From assembly GCA_002239045.1 (NCBI GenBank), contig MPNN01000002.1:310001-374000 (forward strand): a DNA stretch of 64,000 bases, written 5' to 3'. This document shows, piece after piece, positions 43,415-53,714 of this stretch (its first letter is position 1; the number at the start of each line of letters is the position of its first letter). The stretch comes from SAR202 cluster bacterium bin127. GTDB taxonomy: Bacteria; Chloroflexota; Dehalococcoidia; Lucifugimonadales; Lucifugimonadaceae. Under the pieces are notes generated by a model that was given only the letters and a program-made list of their open reading frames with translations, made no database searches and was not told where the DNA came from. The position numbers were made by a program, and so were the translations under genes.

Positions 43415-44877
43415 AATTCTGGAGGTGTCAGCTTCCAATTTGCCGATTGCTCGTAGGCATGCGCGATCTGCAACGCGGTGCGGTCTCCCAATTGAGGGGC
43501 GACGATTTGCAGTCCTACTGGTAGACCTTCGGAGAGGCCGCAAGGGACCGATATTCCTGGCAATCCCGCGATGTTGACCGGTATGGTGCAGACGTCGCTG
43601 AGATACATCTGGAACGGGTCCTGCGTTTTTTCGCCGATTTCGAAGGCTACGGTCGGAGAGGTCGGCATGACTAGAGCATCGAACTTTTGGAATGCGTCTT
43701 GGAACTCTCGCCGGATGAGAGTCCTGACTTGCTGCGCTTTCTTGTAGTAGGCGTCGTAGTACCCGGCTGAGAGTGCATACGTTCCGATGAGTATGCGCCG
43801 TTTCACTTCTGGCCCAAATCCGTTACCCCGTGTTGCTTCGATCGATTCGCGAGCGTTTGGCTCGCCATCGACCGACATTCCGTATTTGACGCCGTCGAAG
43901 CGGGAAAGGTTTGCGGACGCTTCAGATGGGGCAATGATGTAGTAGACGGCGAGGGCGTGGTCGGTTAGGGGAAGGCTGGTCTCTTCGACAACGGCGCCTA
44001 GACTTTCGAGGACGGCGATCGAGGCGTCGAATGCGGATCGTACGCCGGGTTCGATGCCTTCGACGAGGTATTCACGGGGAATACCGATCCGCATTCCATC
44101 GATGTCGCGATCGAGGTATTCGGTGAAATCTAGGTCGAGTTCTAGTGATGTTGAGTCGAATGAGTCGCGGCCGGAAATTGCATTTGCGGTGTCGGCGCAG
44201 TCTGCGACGGTTCTTGCGATGGGTCCGATTTGGTCGAGCGATGAGCCGAATGCGATGAGGCCGTATCGACTGACGGTGCCGTAAGTAGGTTTGAATCCGA
44301 CGACGCCGCAGAGCGATGCGGGTTGGCGGATGCTGCCGCCAGTGTCAGATCCGAGAGCGATTGCGGCTTCTCCCGCCGCGACGGCCGCCGCGGCTCCGCC
44401 GCTGGAACCGCCGGGCACGCGGTTTTTGCCCCACGGGTTGATGACCGCTCCGAATGCGGAGTTTTCGTTCGACGAGCCCATGGCGAATTCGTCGAGGTTG
44501 CCTTTGCCAAGGATGATTGCGCCGGCTTTTTTGAGCCGTGAAACTACGGTGGCATCGAATGGCGGGACGTATCCGTCCAAGATCTTGGAGGCGGCGGTGG
44601 TGCGGACGCCATCGGTTGATATGTTGTCCTTGATCAGGAACGGTATGCCGGTCATGGCTGAGGCTTGGCCAGCTCGGATCATCTCGTCTGCGGCGTCGGC
44701 TTGGGCGACGATTTGATTTTCGTCCAGTACTGTAAGGAAGGCGTGTGTGTGTTTGTCGACTTTTTGAATGCGTTCTAGGTGTGCGAGCGCGGTGTCTCGG
44801 ACGGTTGCTTGGCCGGATTCGTACTTGGCGCGCATTTCGCGCGCCGACGCGTGGGTTTCGGGAAGGGTTTCTGTCAT
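43411..44877 (-). CDS. gatA: Aspartyl/glutamyl-tRNA amidotransferase subunit A
   Basis: 488-residue amidase subunit that frees ammonia from glutamine for Glu-tRNAGln/Asp-tRNAAsn amidation. The Ser-cisSer-Lys triad is at K83 (PFLIKDN), S158 (PGGSSGG) and S182 (GSDTGGSIRQPAS), at the spacing known for GatA. Lies 44 bp after gatC. gatB is not in this window. Confidence 0.96.
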   Translation of the reverse strand: MTETLPETHASAREMRAKYESGQATVRDTALAHLERIQKVDKHTHAFLTVLDENQIVAQADAADEMIRAGQASAMTGIPFLIKDNISTDGVRTTAASKILDGYVPPFDATVVSRLKKAGAIILGKGNLDEFAMGSSNENSAFGAVINPWGKNRVPGGSSGGAAAAVAAGEAAIALGSDTGGSIRQPASLCGVVGFKPTYGTVSRYGLIAFGSSLDQIGPIARTVADCADTANAISGRDSFDSTSLELDLDFTEYLDRDIDGMRIGIPREYLVEGIEPGVRSAFDASIAVLESLGAVVEETSLPLTDHALAVYYIIAPSEASANLSRFDGVKYGMSVDGEPNARESIEATRGNGFGPEVKRRILIGTYALSAGYYDAYYKKAQQVRTLIRREFQDAFQKFDALVMPTSPTVAFEIGEKTQDPFQMYLSDVCTIPVNIAGLPGISVPCGLSEGLPVGLQIVAPQLGDRTALQIAHAYEQSANWKLTPPEL

Positions 44878-44921
44878 CGTGGGAAACGCAATCTGGTGGC
44901 GGTTGGCGTCAGCAGTAACGG

Positions 44922-45218
44922 TTATTCAATTACTGGCCTGACGCGGACGAATTCGCCGTCGATAAATGGCGCATTTGCGAGAGTCTGCTCGCGATCGAGG
45001 GCCGCCATTTCTTCATCGTCACGCATCACAGAGTGCGCGTCGGTGGTGTGTCCGGTTGGCGGCACTCCTTGGGTGTCAAGTTGTGCCAGCGTCTGAAAGT
45101 GAGCGAGGATGTCGGATAACTGGCTTCGCATCGTCTCGACCTCTGCATCATCGATGCGTAGAGCGGCTAGGCGTGCGATGTGTCGGACGTCGTCTTCCGT
45201 CAGCAATGGGGAGTTCAT
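44922..45218 (-). CDS. gatC: Aspartyl/glutamyl-tRNA amidotransferase subunit C
   Basis: 98-residue GatC. Start at the ATG 45218 (MNSPLLTEDDVRHIARLAALRI), which matches the family N-terminus; the longer frame to 45335 is spurious. LSDILAHFQTLAQLDTQGVPPTGH is the conserved middle, and the C-terminal DREQTLANAPFIDGEFVRVRPVIE is typical. It stabilises GatA. Divergent from pyrG (159-bp gap). Confidence 0.95.
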   Translation of the reverse strand: MNSPLLTEDDVRHIARLAALRIDDAEVETMRSQLSDILAHFQTLAQLDTQGVPPTGHTTDAHSVMRDDEEMAALDREQTLANAPFIDGEFVRVRPVIE

Positions 45219-45377
45219 TTGACTGGCACTTGGGCTTGCACTTGGATTGGTGTCACAAACGAAGATTCTATATGTGAGCAAATCTGCGCGTTTTCGGATT
45301 GAGACGCTCACGAACAGTTCGATTTTTGGGTACACTTTTCATGTGCCGAACCTCCGCAACAACGCTCGTTTTTCACG

Positions 45378-47126
45378 TTGAGTAAGCGCCGGCGATACAT
45401 CTTCGTTACGGGCGGCGTAACCAGCTCTTTAGGCAAGGGCATCGCCTGTGCATCTATCGGGCGCATGTTAAAGAATCGGGGACTGCGGGTCACTATACTC
45501 AAGCTCGACCCTTATCTGAACGTCGACCCAGGGACGATGTCGCCTCTTGAACACGGCGAGGTGTTCGTGACGATGGACGGTAGCGAGACGGATCTGGACC
45601 TGGGGCATTACGAGCGCTTTTTGAACCAGGATTTCACGATCCTGTCAAATGTGACCGCGGGGCAGATCTATAACGAGTTATTGGACAAGGAACGTTTGGG
45701 TTCGGAGTATTTGGGGGAGACGGTGCAAGTGGTGCCGCATCTGGTGAGTGCGGTTGCCCGGCGGATCAGGAAGTTGGCGGAGAGTGAGGACGCGGATGTT
45801 GTGATTGTCGAAGTGGGTGGAACGGTAGGCGACATGGAGGCGGAGGCATTTATCGAAGCAGTGCGGTGGATGCGGGACATGGAGGGGCACCAAAATTCGT
45901 TTTCGATACACCTCACGTTCGTTCCCATGCTAAAGCCGACGAACGAGTTGAAGACGAAACCGACGCAACACAGCGTTCGCGCGCTTCGAGCGTTGGGTAT
46001 CCAACCGGATGCGATTCTCTGTCGTCTTAACGACCCGACGGATTCGGAGGAAGAGGCGGAGAGCCTGAAGGACAAGATCAGTCTGCATTGCGGTGTGCCG
46101 CGCGACGCGATCATCTATCTACCAACTTTGGGCAATGTTTACGCGGTTCCTGGTTGGTTGGAAAATCAGGGTTTGGCGGAGGTGATCATGGATCGCCTCG
46201 GCTTCGAGCGGCGGGATCCGGTGGTGCCTCCGGTATGGAAGGCTTTGGCGGATACTCCGAATTTGGCGAATAACGGCGAGGGTTCGTTCGTATACGACAG
46301 CGACATGGAACGAGTGTCTATCGCGATCGTCGGCAAATATACGAGCCTCCAGGATTCCTACCTGTCGGTAGTTGAAGCGTTGCGACATGCGGAATTAAAC
46401 CAAGGTGTCCGCATCGATCTCGAATGGACACCTTCGGAGTTGATCGAGGAGAATGGCGCCGATCGCTATCTTTCGAAGGCGCAGGGGATTGTGGTACCGG
46501 GCGGTTTCGACAAGCGCGGGACGGAGGGGATGATTCAGACGGCGCGGTACGCGCGTGAAGGGGGCATTCCGTATCTGGGTCTGTGTCTAGGTTTGCAGAT
46601 GATGATCATCGAGTTTGCCCGCCACGTGGCCGGAATCGAAGAAGCGGATTCGACGGAGTTCGATGCGGCAGCGATGGAACCGGTCATTGCGCTGATGGAG
46701 GAGCAGAAGCAGGTTACCGAGATCGGCGGAACGATGCGGTTGGGCGAGTATTCTTGCGTTCTTACCCCGGGAACGAGGGCCTACGAAGCATACGCGATTG
46801 CCAAAGACGCGGGTGACACGAGTAACGGGACGTTAAAGATCAGCGAACGGCACCGCCATCGGTTTGAGTACAACAACGCGTATCGGAAGCGTTTGGAGAA
46901 TTTAGGTCTTCTGAGCAGCGGGATGAATCCGGAGCTGTCGTTGGTCGAGATCGCGGAGTTAGCTGATCACCCGTTCATGCTGGGCAGTCAGTTCCATCCG
47001 GAGTTTCGGTCTCGTCCCGAACAGCCGCATCCGCTGTTCGATCTCTTCGTGCAGTACGCTCGGCAGTTCCAACCAGAAGGCACGCAGCATCAACTTTTCG
47101 CGAGTGCGTTGTCTGTTGGCAGTTGA
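45378..47126 (+). CDS. pyrG: CTP synthase
   Basis: Makes CTP from UTP with glutamine, 582 residues. N-terminal synthetase (FVTGGVTSSLGKGIACASIGR, with the ATP-site Lys), ICRL-like segment (AILCRLNDPT), and a class I glutamine amidotransferase domain with Cys in GLCLGLQM and the His/Glu pair in SQFHPEF. Start is TTG at 45378, the only start that matches the family N-terminus (SKRRRYIFVTGG). Confidence 0.97.
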   Translation: MSKRRRYIFVTGGVTSSLGKGIACASIGRMLKNRGLRVTILKLDPYLNVDPGTMSPLEHGEVFVTMDGSETDLDLGHYERFLNQDFTILSNVTAGQIYNELLDKERLGSEYLGETVQVVPHLVSAVARRIRKLAESEDADVVIVEVGGTVGDMEAEAFIEAVRWMRDMEGHQNSFSIHLTFVPMLKPTNELKTKPTQHSVRALRALGIQPDAILCRLNDPTDSEEEAESLKDKISLHCGVPRDAIIYLPTLGNVYAVPGWLENQGLAEVIMDRLGFERRDPVVPPVWKALADTPNLANNGEGSFVYDSDMERVSIAIVGKYTSLQDSYLSVVEALRHAELNQGVRIDLEWTPSELIEENGADRYLSKAQGIVVPGGFDKRGTEGMIQTARYAREGGIPYLGLCLGLQMMIIEFARHVAGIEEADSTEFDAAAMEPVIALMEEQKQVTEIGGTMRLGEYSCVLTPGTRAYEAYAIAKDAGDTSNGTLKISERHRHRFEYNNAYRKRLENLGLLSSGMNPELSLVEIAELADHPFMLGSQFHPEFRSRPEQPHPLFDLFVQYARQFQPEGTQHQLFASALSVGS

Positions 47127-47185
47127 TGCCAACGTGGAGCGGTGGCAACGGGCCGGAAATTTGGAATTCGTGACATCTGATTGAT

Positions 47186-47213
47186 TTGACTCGCTGTTGT
47201 TTTTTCATATAGA
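47186..47213 (+). promoter_or_regulatory. rho promoter
   Basis: -35 TTGACT (47186-47191), 16-bp spacer, -10 TATAGA (47208-47213). It leaves a leader of about 150 nt before the rho ATG at 47372, long enough for the autoregulation known for rho in other bacteria, though no leader structure is provable here. AAGGTG precedes the start. Confidence 0.5.
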
Positions 47214-47371
47214 CTTTCTCGCAGAACGCGGAATGCCATGCGCGGTGTGGTGTGTAACTGATGGTTGATGGGGACGATTGGCGGGCAGGCAACCGCTCCA
47301 CTCGGAGACATATCGCCCAGAAGCGATCCCTCACTTTAGTAATTCGCTGAGTCCTAACGCGAAGGTGCTTA

Positions 47372-48754
47372 ATGACACGTACCCCTATTGATACGTCGAT
47401 TCCGATTGATCAGAACGGACAACGGAGGCAAGTTGCAATTGCCCCGAAACCAGCTCCACGTCAATCAGAACGATTGAGTCCGGATGCCCTTGGCAATCTT
47501 GGAACCATGACCAACGCTGAGTTGATGGTGGAGGCGCGGAGCATCGGTCTGGTTGATATCCCGGAACGTCGCACCGAGCTTGCATTGCAGGTGCTCCTTG
47601 CCAATTCTGAGACGACCGGCATCGCAATCGGTGCTGGCATTCTGGATGTTCACGACAAGGGTTACGGTTTTTTGCGACCTCCCGGAGGTGGGAGCAGCGA
47701 CGATGACATCTACGTTCCCAATGGACTGATTCGCAAGAGCGGTCTTCGGCAGGGCGATTTCATCGCCGGTCCGGTGCGGTCACAGGGCGAGCGCACGCGG
47801 GGACGCGGCAACAATCCGTTGCTGTGGCCGGAGTTGGTCAACGGTCGCGACGTTGAATTCGCCCGCCGTCGCCCGCGTTTCGAGCATTTGACGGTCGTCT
47901 ACCCGGACAAGCAGTTGACCCTGGAGACTCTGCCGAACAAGCTCAATAGCCGGGTGATCGACATCATTGCACCGATCGGCAAGGGCCAGCGCGCATTGAT
48001 TGTGGCGCCTCCCAAAGCTGGCAAGACGGTGATCTTGAAGGACATCGCGCACGCGGTGGCCGAAAACTACCCGGCGATTCACATCATCGTCGCTTTGATC
48101 GGCGAACGGCCGGAAGAAGTGACTGACATGCGCCGGTCGATTAAGGGCGAGGTCTACTCCTCGACTTTCGACGAGCAGGTCGAGCATCAATGTGAGACGT
48201 CGGACCAGGCTTTGGACCGTGCGAAACGGCTCGTGGAATCTGGCGAGGACGTGTTGTTGGTACTTGACAGCTTGACTCGTCTGGCACGCGCCTTCAACGT
48301 TAAGCTGCCGAGCAGCGGCAAGACGTTGTCGGGAGGTATGGACCCGTTGGCACTCTACCCGCCGAAGCAATTCTTCGGCGCGGCTCGGAACTGCGAAGAG
48401 GGCGGCAGTCTGACGATCGTCGCAACCGCATTGGTCGAGACCGGCAGCCGTTTGGACGACTTGATCTACGAGGAGTTCAAAGGCACCGGGAACATGGAAC
48501 TCCACCTTGACCGCACGATGTCGGATCGCAGGATTTATCCGGCGGTCTCCATGGAACGCAGCGGCACTCGGCACGAAGAGTTGCTGCAGAGCCCGGACAC
48601 TTTGCGACAGGTCTGGTTGTTGCGTCGGATGCTCTCGTTGTTGCAACAGCAGTCATCTAATGGGAACCCGACAGAGGCGACCGAGCGCATCTTGGAACGT
48701 CTTGCGCGATCAAAGGACAACGCATCGTTCCTTCGGAGCATCACCGAGAAATAA
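47372..48754 (+). CDS. rho: Transcription termination factor Rho
   Basis: 460-residue hexameric RNA helicase. N-terminal domain (about 35-85), RNA-binding CSD-like fold ([18 protein letters not shown]), Walker A (APPKAGKT), Walker B ([16 protein letters not shown]), and the C-terminal [17 protein letters not shown]. No insertion domain of the actinobacterial kind. Confidence 0.97.
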   Translation: MTRTPIDTSIPIDQNGQRRQVAIAPKPAPRQSERLSPDALGNLGTMTNAELMVEARSIGLVDIPERRTELALQVLLANSETTGIAIGAGILDVHDKGYGFLRPPGGGSSDDDIYVPNGLIRKSGLRQGDFIAGPVRSQGERTRGRGNNPLLWPELVNGRDVEFARRRPRFEHLTVVYPDKQLTLETLPNKLNSRVIDIIAPIGKGQRALIVAPPKAGKTVILKDIAHAVAENYPAIHIIVALIGERPEEVTDMRRSIKGEVYSSTFDEQVEHQCETSDQALDRAKRLVESGEDVLLVLDSLTRLARAFNVKLPSSGKTLSGGMDPLALYPPKQFFGAARNCEEGGSLTIVATALVETGSRLDDLIYEEFKGTGNMELHLDRTMSDRRIYPAVSMERSGTRHEELLQSPDTLRQVWLLRRMLSLLQQQSSNGNPTEATERILERLARSKDNASFLRSITEK

Positions 48755-48958
48755 GGGTCGCAGTCGTCCCTGATCGCTACGATTGGAGCGGATCGAGACC
48801 GCTTCAATTCTTTCGATGGAACAAAATCCACGTCGAGAACGTTTATCTTTATGAACGCGTGTGAACGCGGTTCGACGTTGACGCGACGGAAATCGATTTT
48901 CTTGGATCGAAAGTCGACTCGCCGGTTAACGCACGCGACCAATCTGGAATAGGCTCCG

Positions 48959-51900
48959 ATGAGAACTCCGCAGCACAACACTAAGTACATAAAGTGGAAC
49001 TTTTTGGGAATTGCGCTGATCGTCTCCATTGCGTTCGGCGTGTTCGGGGTGCAGATGAGCGGATACGGCGTGCAACGTGCGGACGCTGCCACAGGGGTGA
49101 TTGATGCTCTGAACGTCGGCACGTGTCTGGCCACGGATGCCTCGGTATTCGAGGACGAAACATGCCATTTGTCCGACCGGTCCGATGGTTGGGAAATCCG
49201 GGATGAGATCGAAGATGCGCGGACCCTGTATGCGACGTATGCCCACGATCCCAAGACGGCTTGGGATGAGCCGCGAGCGATCCTTGAAGATACCGATCTC
49301 CTTAAGATCAGCATCTACGATCCCGACCGCGACAAACGAACCGGCGTGCTGGTGAGAGGTGAGGGCCATGCCGAAATTGTCGGCGACTTGGCGGAGATTA
49401 GACGACTGCTGCGAAACCGCGATCTCATCGCCAGCGATGAAGATACTGTATTCGAAACGGGTACGAGACTCACAGTCCGCGACTCGAGCGGGGTCGCTAC
49501 TATTCCAACTTCGGGCAGTCGAACGCTGAACTTTGAATACGGCTCGAGCTATAAGCCGATGGACGGTGACAGCAATATCCGTTTCTTCGGTTGCGTAACC
49601 GATCTTGTTGTCTGTTCGCTGTCGAGTAGCGGTGATGACAGGTTGACCGATGTGAGCGATTCGGTAGGAGTCGACGAAGACCGTGTATCCGGTAGCGTTA
49701 GCCCGTCGGTCGCCCCTTGGCTGGCCGTCAACGCCAGCGTGCCGGCGAGCAAGAACGTCTTGATCCATGCCATCTTTTACGAGACCAGCGGGCGCGAAGA
49801 GATGGTCGGCGATCGGTCGTATTACCACTGCGGCGTATCCAGCACCACCGATCCAACACGCGAGCGGAACGATGTTTGGAGGTGCGGAAGCAGCGAGGCG
49901 GACGAGCGGGACGGCGGCCGTGATGTGCAATACACGAGCAATGAAATCGACGGCAATGACCAGCTGCTGCTTCTGGCTAGCTCCGACGGCGACCGCGACG
50001 CCGTAAATCTACATCTGGAGGAGACCGGTCTATTCACTGGCCGGTACGAAGGGTACGTACGGTTGACCGACACCAATGGCGATGGGCGATACTCCTCAAG
50101 CGATACACAAAGTACTAACTGGGGAGCGCGCGTGCGCGACGCGGCGGGCAGCGGGGAGTCGGATACGGCGGTGCTTGGCGTTGCGAGCGGCCCGGTAACT
50201 ATCGAGTATCGCGATTCAGGCGGACGCCGACGAACGCTCCGCATCGCGATCGATTATGAACCGCCGCGCATCGAAATCGATCAGCCTCGGCACGCATCTT
50301 CCAGCGATGACCATTCGCCGGACTTCATCGGATCGTTTGACGACAACGACTCCGGCCTCGCTCGAGACTCGTTCCGATTGGTCGTGGACAACGACTCGGA
50401 TTCCTCACGCAACTTTGCGCTTGATGGCATCGTTCCGAGATTCAATGTCCGAGGAAGCGGCCCGAACGGAAGCGTGTCTCGACGAGAGGACTATGTCGGA
50501 TACAACACCTCGAGGGACGACCCGTTCGGCGTTATCGACCCGCGTCGACTGTTCGACCTGGGAGACGACTCGTGCAGTCGGAATCAAGACCGGTGCTACA
50601 TCGAGGCTGACAACTACAACGATGGCGCTAGCTCCGGCCGTTTCGACGATTCGGTGCGCTTACGGCTTGGAGGCGATGAACAGGAGTTCGGTGTCGATTT
50701 CCAAGCCTTTGTCGTCGACATTGCCGGAAATATCGGGTTCTCCGATGCCGACCGTGATGATCCGTATTTCATCGACGATCTTGGGGAAGAAGACCCGCGT
50801 GATCGGAATCAGCCCAACGTTTTGGGATATCTCTCCGCGCACATCGTTGGCCTTGATGAAAAAGATCCGGAGATCAGTACTGAGCGATCTGCGACTGGTT
50901 ACTATGGTCGGGACCGCGACGATGACCCCGTGCCCGACCGGCGCGGCGTAATGCTCGTGTTCGACGGACCTATTAATCCTTCGTCTATCGGATTGAACAC
51001 GTTCTATGTCGAGCTGGATGATGGTTCGGAGGCCGAGGTGGTCGACGTCGATGTCGACGAAGAACATGTCTTCTTGAAGTTGGCGGACGAACTCGATTCG
51101 GATGAGACGCCGTATGTTGGCATCTCGGCTGGCGAGAGCGTCCGTGACTTCGCGGGCAATATCACGTCGGGCCGCGAGTTACGACGATTTGAAGCTAACG
51201 ACGGTATCGGGCCACGTTTAACTGTGACGTTGAGCGGTGGTTCGGGCCGGGGAGATGAATTTGAAGGCCCGGATCGGCTGACGAACAGTTTCATCAACAT
51301 CCACGTCGAATCGGACGAACCGTTGCAGGGAACTCCGACGGTCGTAGTGGTGTGTGAAAGCTTGAGTTGGGAAGAGACGGTCAACGGGCGCAAGATCGAG
51401 TACGACGTAGACGATTTCATTGCGAATCGTCACGGCGCCTTCTCCGGCGAGCCACGCGAACCTTCCGGCACTGATTACACCTGTGGATACAACCGTGACC
51501 GAGACAGTCGTGGCGATTCCTTCCAGCTGACCGAAAGGTCGATGAATTCAAGGCCCGGTGAGAACTGGGAGGTCGAGTGGCTCAACACGCGCAGCGGCAT
51601 CGCATCGCTCGAAGATGGTCGACTGCGGGTCGTGGCATTCGCGCGCGACCGGTCGCGGCACGTCCGCGATGGTCAGCGCGTGCAGAGCTGGGGCGCGGCA
51701 TCGACCGATTTCACCTTGGACACCGAGTTCCTGTCTCCGCTACGATCTGGCGGCGGTGAAGTTCAACCCGAAGACGACTCGACATCGACCGAACTGCGTC
51801 CCTTCATCTTCATCGAATTCGCCGAGGCGACCACAGTCACCCTCGACAGCGTGACGCTGGATGGCGTTGAGATCAAAGACGACTTTACGAACCGGGAGAC

Positions 51901-52585
51901 GAACCGTTTCGTCTACTGGCCGCCCAGCATCTCGCGCGGAGAGCATGAGATCGTCGTCGAAGCGACCGACGCCGCGGGCAATCCGTTGGAGTTCGATCTC
52001 GAATTCGTCTCAACCCAGCGCGGCGACTTCGTATTGGACCTCGTCACTGGCTGGAACGCGATATCAGTGCCGGCCGATCCGATAGATACGAGCATCGAGA
52101 CCGTGTTCACGAATCCGGCGATCCAAGCGGTCATTGGATGGGATACCCAAGGATGGCGCGTTGCGGTTCGCCGCGACGGCATCTGGGAATCGAGCCAGTC
52201 CTTCGGTACCTTGCCCGACATCCGTGCCCGTTACGGTTACTGGGTGAAGTCCGCATCCTTTGTACAGCAGCCCGTCGCGCTACGCGGCACGATCCGGCGC
52301 AGCGACGGCGTCGTCCCGAGCCTCTACGAGATTCCGACATTGGATGGCTGGAACTTCGTCGGCGTAGTCGACAACGACGGCGACCAGACCGAAGACCACT
52401 TCGGCGTCTCCCTCCGCGACAGCCAAGCCGCGCCCGTGACCGCCAGCGACTACCTAGGCCCAAACTTCATCCGCGCCTACACCTGGGACGCCACCTTCAG
52501 CCGCTTCAACACCCTCCGCCCAAGCGACACGATGACGATCGGCGACGGGGTTTGGGTGTTTTATGGGGGTGGGATCGCGCCTTAG
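48959..52585 (+). CDS. Giant secreted paralog 1 (beta-rich surface protein)
   Basis: 1208 residues: signal peptide (IALIVSIAFGVFGVQMSGYGVQRADA|ATG), a paralog-specific N-module (TLYATYAHDPKTAWDEPRAIL and DKRTGVLVRG), Asp-rich beta domains (GPVTIEYRDS, PDFIGSFDDNDSGL, FVVDIAGNIGFSD), an FDGPINPSSIGLNTF Big-5/cadherin-like repeat, and two C-terminal 'GWN' domains (GWNAISVPADP, LDGWNFVGVVDNDGDQTEDH) ending GDGVWVFYGGGIAP. The same order recurs in the genes at 55964 and 62093. Asp-rich loops suggest Ca binding. It is likely a cell-wall/S-layer or adhesion protein; no activity can be named. No C-terminal anchor helix is seen. Confidence 0.85.
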   Translation: MRTPQHNTKYIKWNFLGIALIVSIAFGVFGVQMSGYGVQRADAATGVIDALNVGTCLATDASVFEDETCHLSDRSDGWEIRDEIEDARTLYATYAHDPKTAWDEPRAILEDTDLLKISIYDPDRDKRTGVLVRGEGHAEIVGDLAEIRRLLRNRDLIASDEDTVFETGTRLTVRDSSGVATIPTSGSRTLNFEYGSSYKPMDGDSNIRFFGCVTDLVVCSLSSSGDDRLTDVSDSVGVDEDRVSGSVSPSVAPWLAVNASVPASKNVLIHAIFYETSGREEMVGDRSYYHCGVSSTTDPTRERNDVWRCGSSEADERDGGRDVQYTSNEIDGNDQLLLLASSDGDRDAVNLHLEETGLFTGRYEGYVRLTDTNGDGRYSSSDTQSTNWGARVRDAAGSGESDTAVLGVASGPVTIEYRDSGGRRRTLRIAIDYEPPRIEIDQPRHASSSDDHSPDFIGSFDDNDSGLARDSFRLVVDNDSDSSRNFALDGIVPRFNVRGSGPNGSVSRREDYVGYNTSRDDPFGVIDPRRLFDLGDDSCSRNQDRCYIEADNYNDGASSGRFDDSVRLRLGGDEQEFGVDFQAFVVDIAGNIGFSDADRDDPYFIDDLGEEDPRDRNQPNVLGYLSAHIVGLDEKDPEISTERSATGYYGRDRDDDPVPDRRGVMLVFDGPINPSSIGLNTFYVELDDGSEAEVVDVDVDEEHVFLKLADELDSDETPYVGISAGESVRDFAGNITSGRELRRFEANDGIGPRLTVTLSGGSGRGDEFEGPDRLTNSFINIHVESDEPLQGTPTVVVVCESLSWEETVNGRKIEYDVDDFIANRHGAFSGEPREPSGTDYTCGYNRDRDSRGDSFQLTERSMNSRPGENWEVEWLNTRSGIASLEDGRLRVVAFARDRSRHVRDGQRVQSWGAASTDFTLDTEFLSPLRSGGGEVQPEDDSTSTELRPFIFIEFAEATTVTLDSVTLDGVEIKDDFTNRETNRFVYWPPSISRGEHEIVVEATDAAGNPLEFDLEFVSTQRGDFVLDLVTGWNAISVPADPIDTSIETVFTNPAIQAVIGWDTQGWRVAVRRDGIWESSQSFGTLPDIRARYGYWVKSASFVQQPVALRGTIRRSDGVVPSLYEIPTLDGWNFVGVVDNDGDQTEDHFGVSLRDSQAAPVTASDYLGPNFIRAYTWDATFSRFNTLRPSDTMTIGDGVWVFYGGGIAP

Positions 52586-52593
52586 GGGGTTGT

Positions 52594-52736
52594 TTTGAAC
52601 TAGGATGCGAAGGATGGGGAAGGATTTTAAGGATGGGTTGTTGTGAGAGGTCCTACGTCATTCCGGCGAAAGCCGGAATCCAGGGGGTGGTGGGGATCAT
52701 TCCCATCTTTTCCAATCATGCGCATCATAGTTCAAA
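52594..52736. repeat. Inverted-repeat element (family C), complete copy
   Basis: 143 bp with ends TTTGAACTAGGATGCG and (reverse complement) TTTGAACTATGATGCG. The left end carries AGGAT repeated every 9-10 bp, then GGTTGTTGTG. In the middle is a GTCATTCCGGCGAAAGCCGG hairpin. It starts 9 bp after the paralog 1 stop. Confidence 0.8.
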
Positions 52737-52742
52737 GGCGGG

Positions 52743-53186
52743 TTAGGGGCGAGGGTTCCAATTTCCAGCGGCCAACTCGGAAAGGTACCTGATGTGTTGG
52801 TTTCGTTCGTTTTCATCCGCTAGTGCCGTTTGGGGCAGAAGAATAAGGGCGTGGTAGGGGTTTTCGGGCATCTGGCCGATGGCTGGTGCAGGGTCAGCTT
52901 GTACTTTGAATCCTCTGTTCGTTATTTCTTTAACCGGGAGCATTCCCCAACCTTGAAACCTACGTTTCCCCGATGTACCGCGCTGAAGGATGATGTTTAC
53001 AAGGTCGGTGATTTCGCCTCGTTTCTCGGCTGCGCTTACGCGGTTGACAGATAACTCGGGACCGTCCTTGATGTTTTGACGCATCGAGTCGTAGATCGCC
53101 TCGGGGGTACGCGCTCTTGGTTCAGATGAGCGCGTTATATCGTGCCCCACATCCTCATCCAGTTCGACCGGTCCCAAACGAATCAT
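52743..53186 (-). CDS. Hypothetical protein downstream of chimeric antitoxin-headed gene
   Basis: 147 residues from the ATG at 53186, 5 bp after the upstream stop; a longer frame to 53315 would overlap that gene. Contains RTPEAIYDSMRQNIKDGPELSVNR, LVNIILQRGTSGKRRFQGWGML and a C-terminal NERNQHIRYLSELAAGNW. I do not recognise the family. Its placement after a gene that starts with a VapB-type domain suggests a toxin-antitoxin-like pair, but no toxin motif is visible. Confidence 0.55.
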   Translation of the reverse strand: MIRLGPVELDEDVGHDITRSSEPRARTPEAIYDSMRQNIKDGPELSVNRVSAAEKRGEITDLVNIILQRGTSGKRRFQGWGMLPVKEITNRGFKVQADPAPAIGQMPENPYHALILLPQTALADENERNQHIRYLSELAAGNWNPRP

Positions 53187-53191
53187 ACCGT

Positions 53192-53662
53192 TCAATATCG
53201 GACAGTTTCCAACAGCGCCTTCAAGAATCCTGCGCGCTCGGCCTCCCCCATATCCTTGTACCGCGCGTATGATCTGACGTTGAACATCACCGACACCTCG
53301 CCGTTTTCCTGACACTCGACCGAGATGTAGTTGAGATCTGCGCCCCGGGCGGTTGCCATCATTCCTTCCTCTAGGACAGCCACGCTAGATAACCCTTGTG
53401 GGCAATGATCATCCATCATCTTCACTGCTCGTAGCGCGTTCGATAGAACCGAATCGCTTGGCGTCGGAATCTCTTCCTCTTCAGCCTCCTCAAGCGCGTC
53501 TTTGAAGCGGAGTTTGGCTTCGGCGATGGTTGCGGGTGAGATCCCCTCGTTTCCGCGTCGCAAAGCCTCATTCGCCACCTGCTCGAAGGGCTTTTTCTCG
53601 TCTCGACTTCGCTTTTCGAGAATCTCAGCGACATCATCATCGATCGTCAATGTGGCTCTCAT
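53192..53662 (-). CDS. Chimeric protein: VapB-type N-terminus fused to an unrelated C-terminus
   Basis: 156 residues from the ATG at 53662. The first about 35 residues (MRATLTIDDDVAEILEKRSR ... ANEALRR) are identical, at DNA level too, to those of the VapB at 54544-54813. After that it diverges into an acidic stretch (ALEEAEEEEIPTP) and a domain with SSVAVLEEGMMATARGADLNYISVE and a RSYARYKDMGEAERAGF segment. The N-terminus should still fold as a ribbon-helix-helix-type DNA-binding part. The C-terminal family is unknown. Coupled to the downstream gene by 5 bp. Confidence 0.65.
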   Translation of the reverse strand: MRATLTIDDDVAEILEKRSRDEKKPFEQVANEALRRGNEGISPATIAEAKLRFKDALEEAEEEEIPTPSDSVLSNALRAVKMMDDHCPQGLSSVAVLEEGMMATARGADLNYISVECQENGEVSVMFNVRSYARYKDMGEAERAGFLKALLETVRY

Positions 53663-53708
53663 ACAGATACCTCGCATCGCTTCAACACATGCCAACAAGT
53701 CTATACAG
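53559..53708. repeat. 150-bp exact duplicate of 54710-54859, copy 1
   Basis: By direct reading it is identical to 54710-54859 over 150 bp. It contains the first about 35 codons of the gene plus about 46 bp of upstream region, presumably including promoter or RBS. It ends at CTATACAG, 6 bp before the start of an inverted-repeat element (GTGAACTAGGATG). Confidence 0.9.
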
Positions 53709-53714
53709 GGGGGG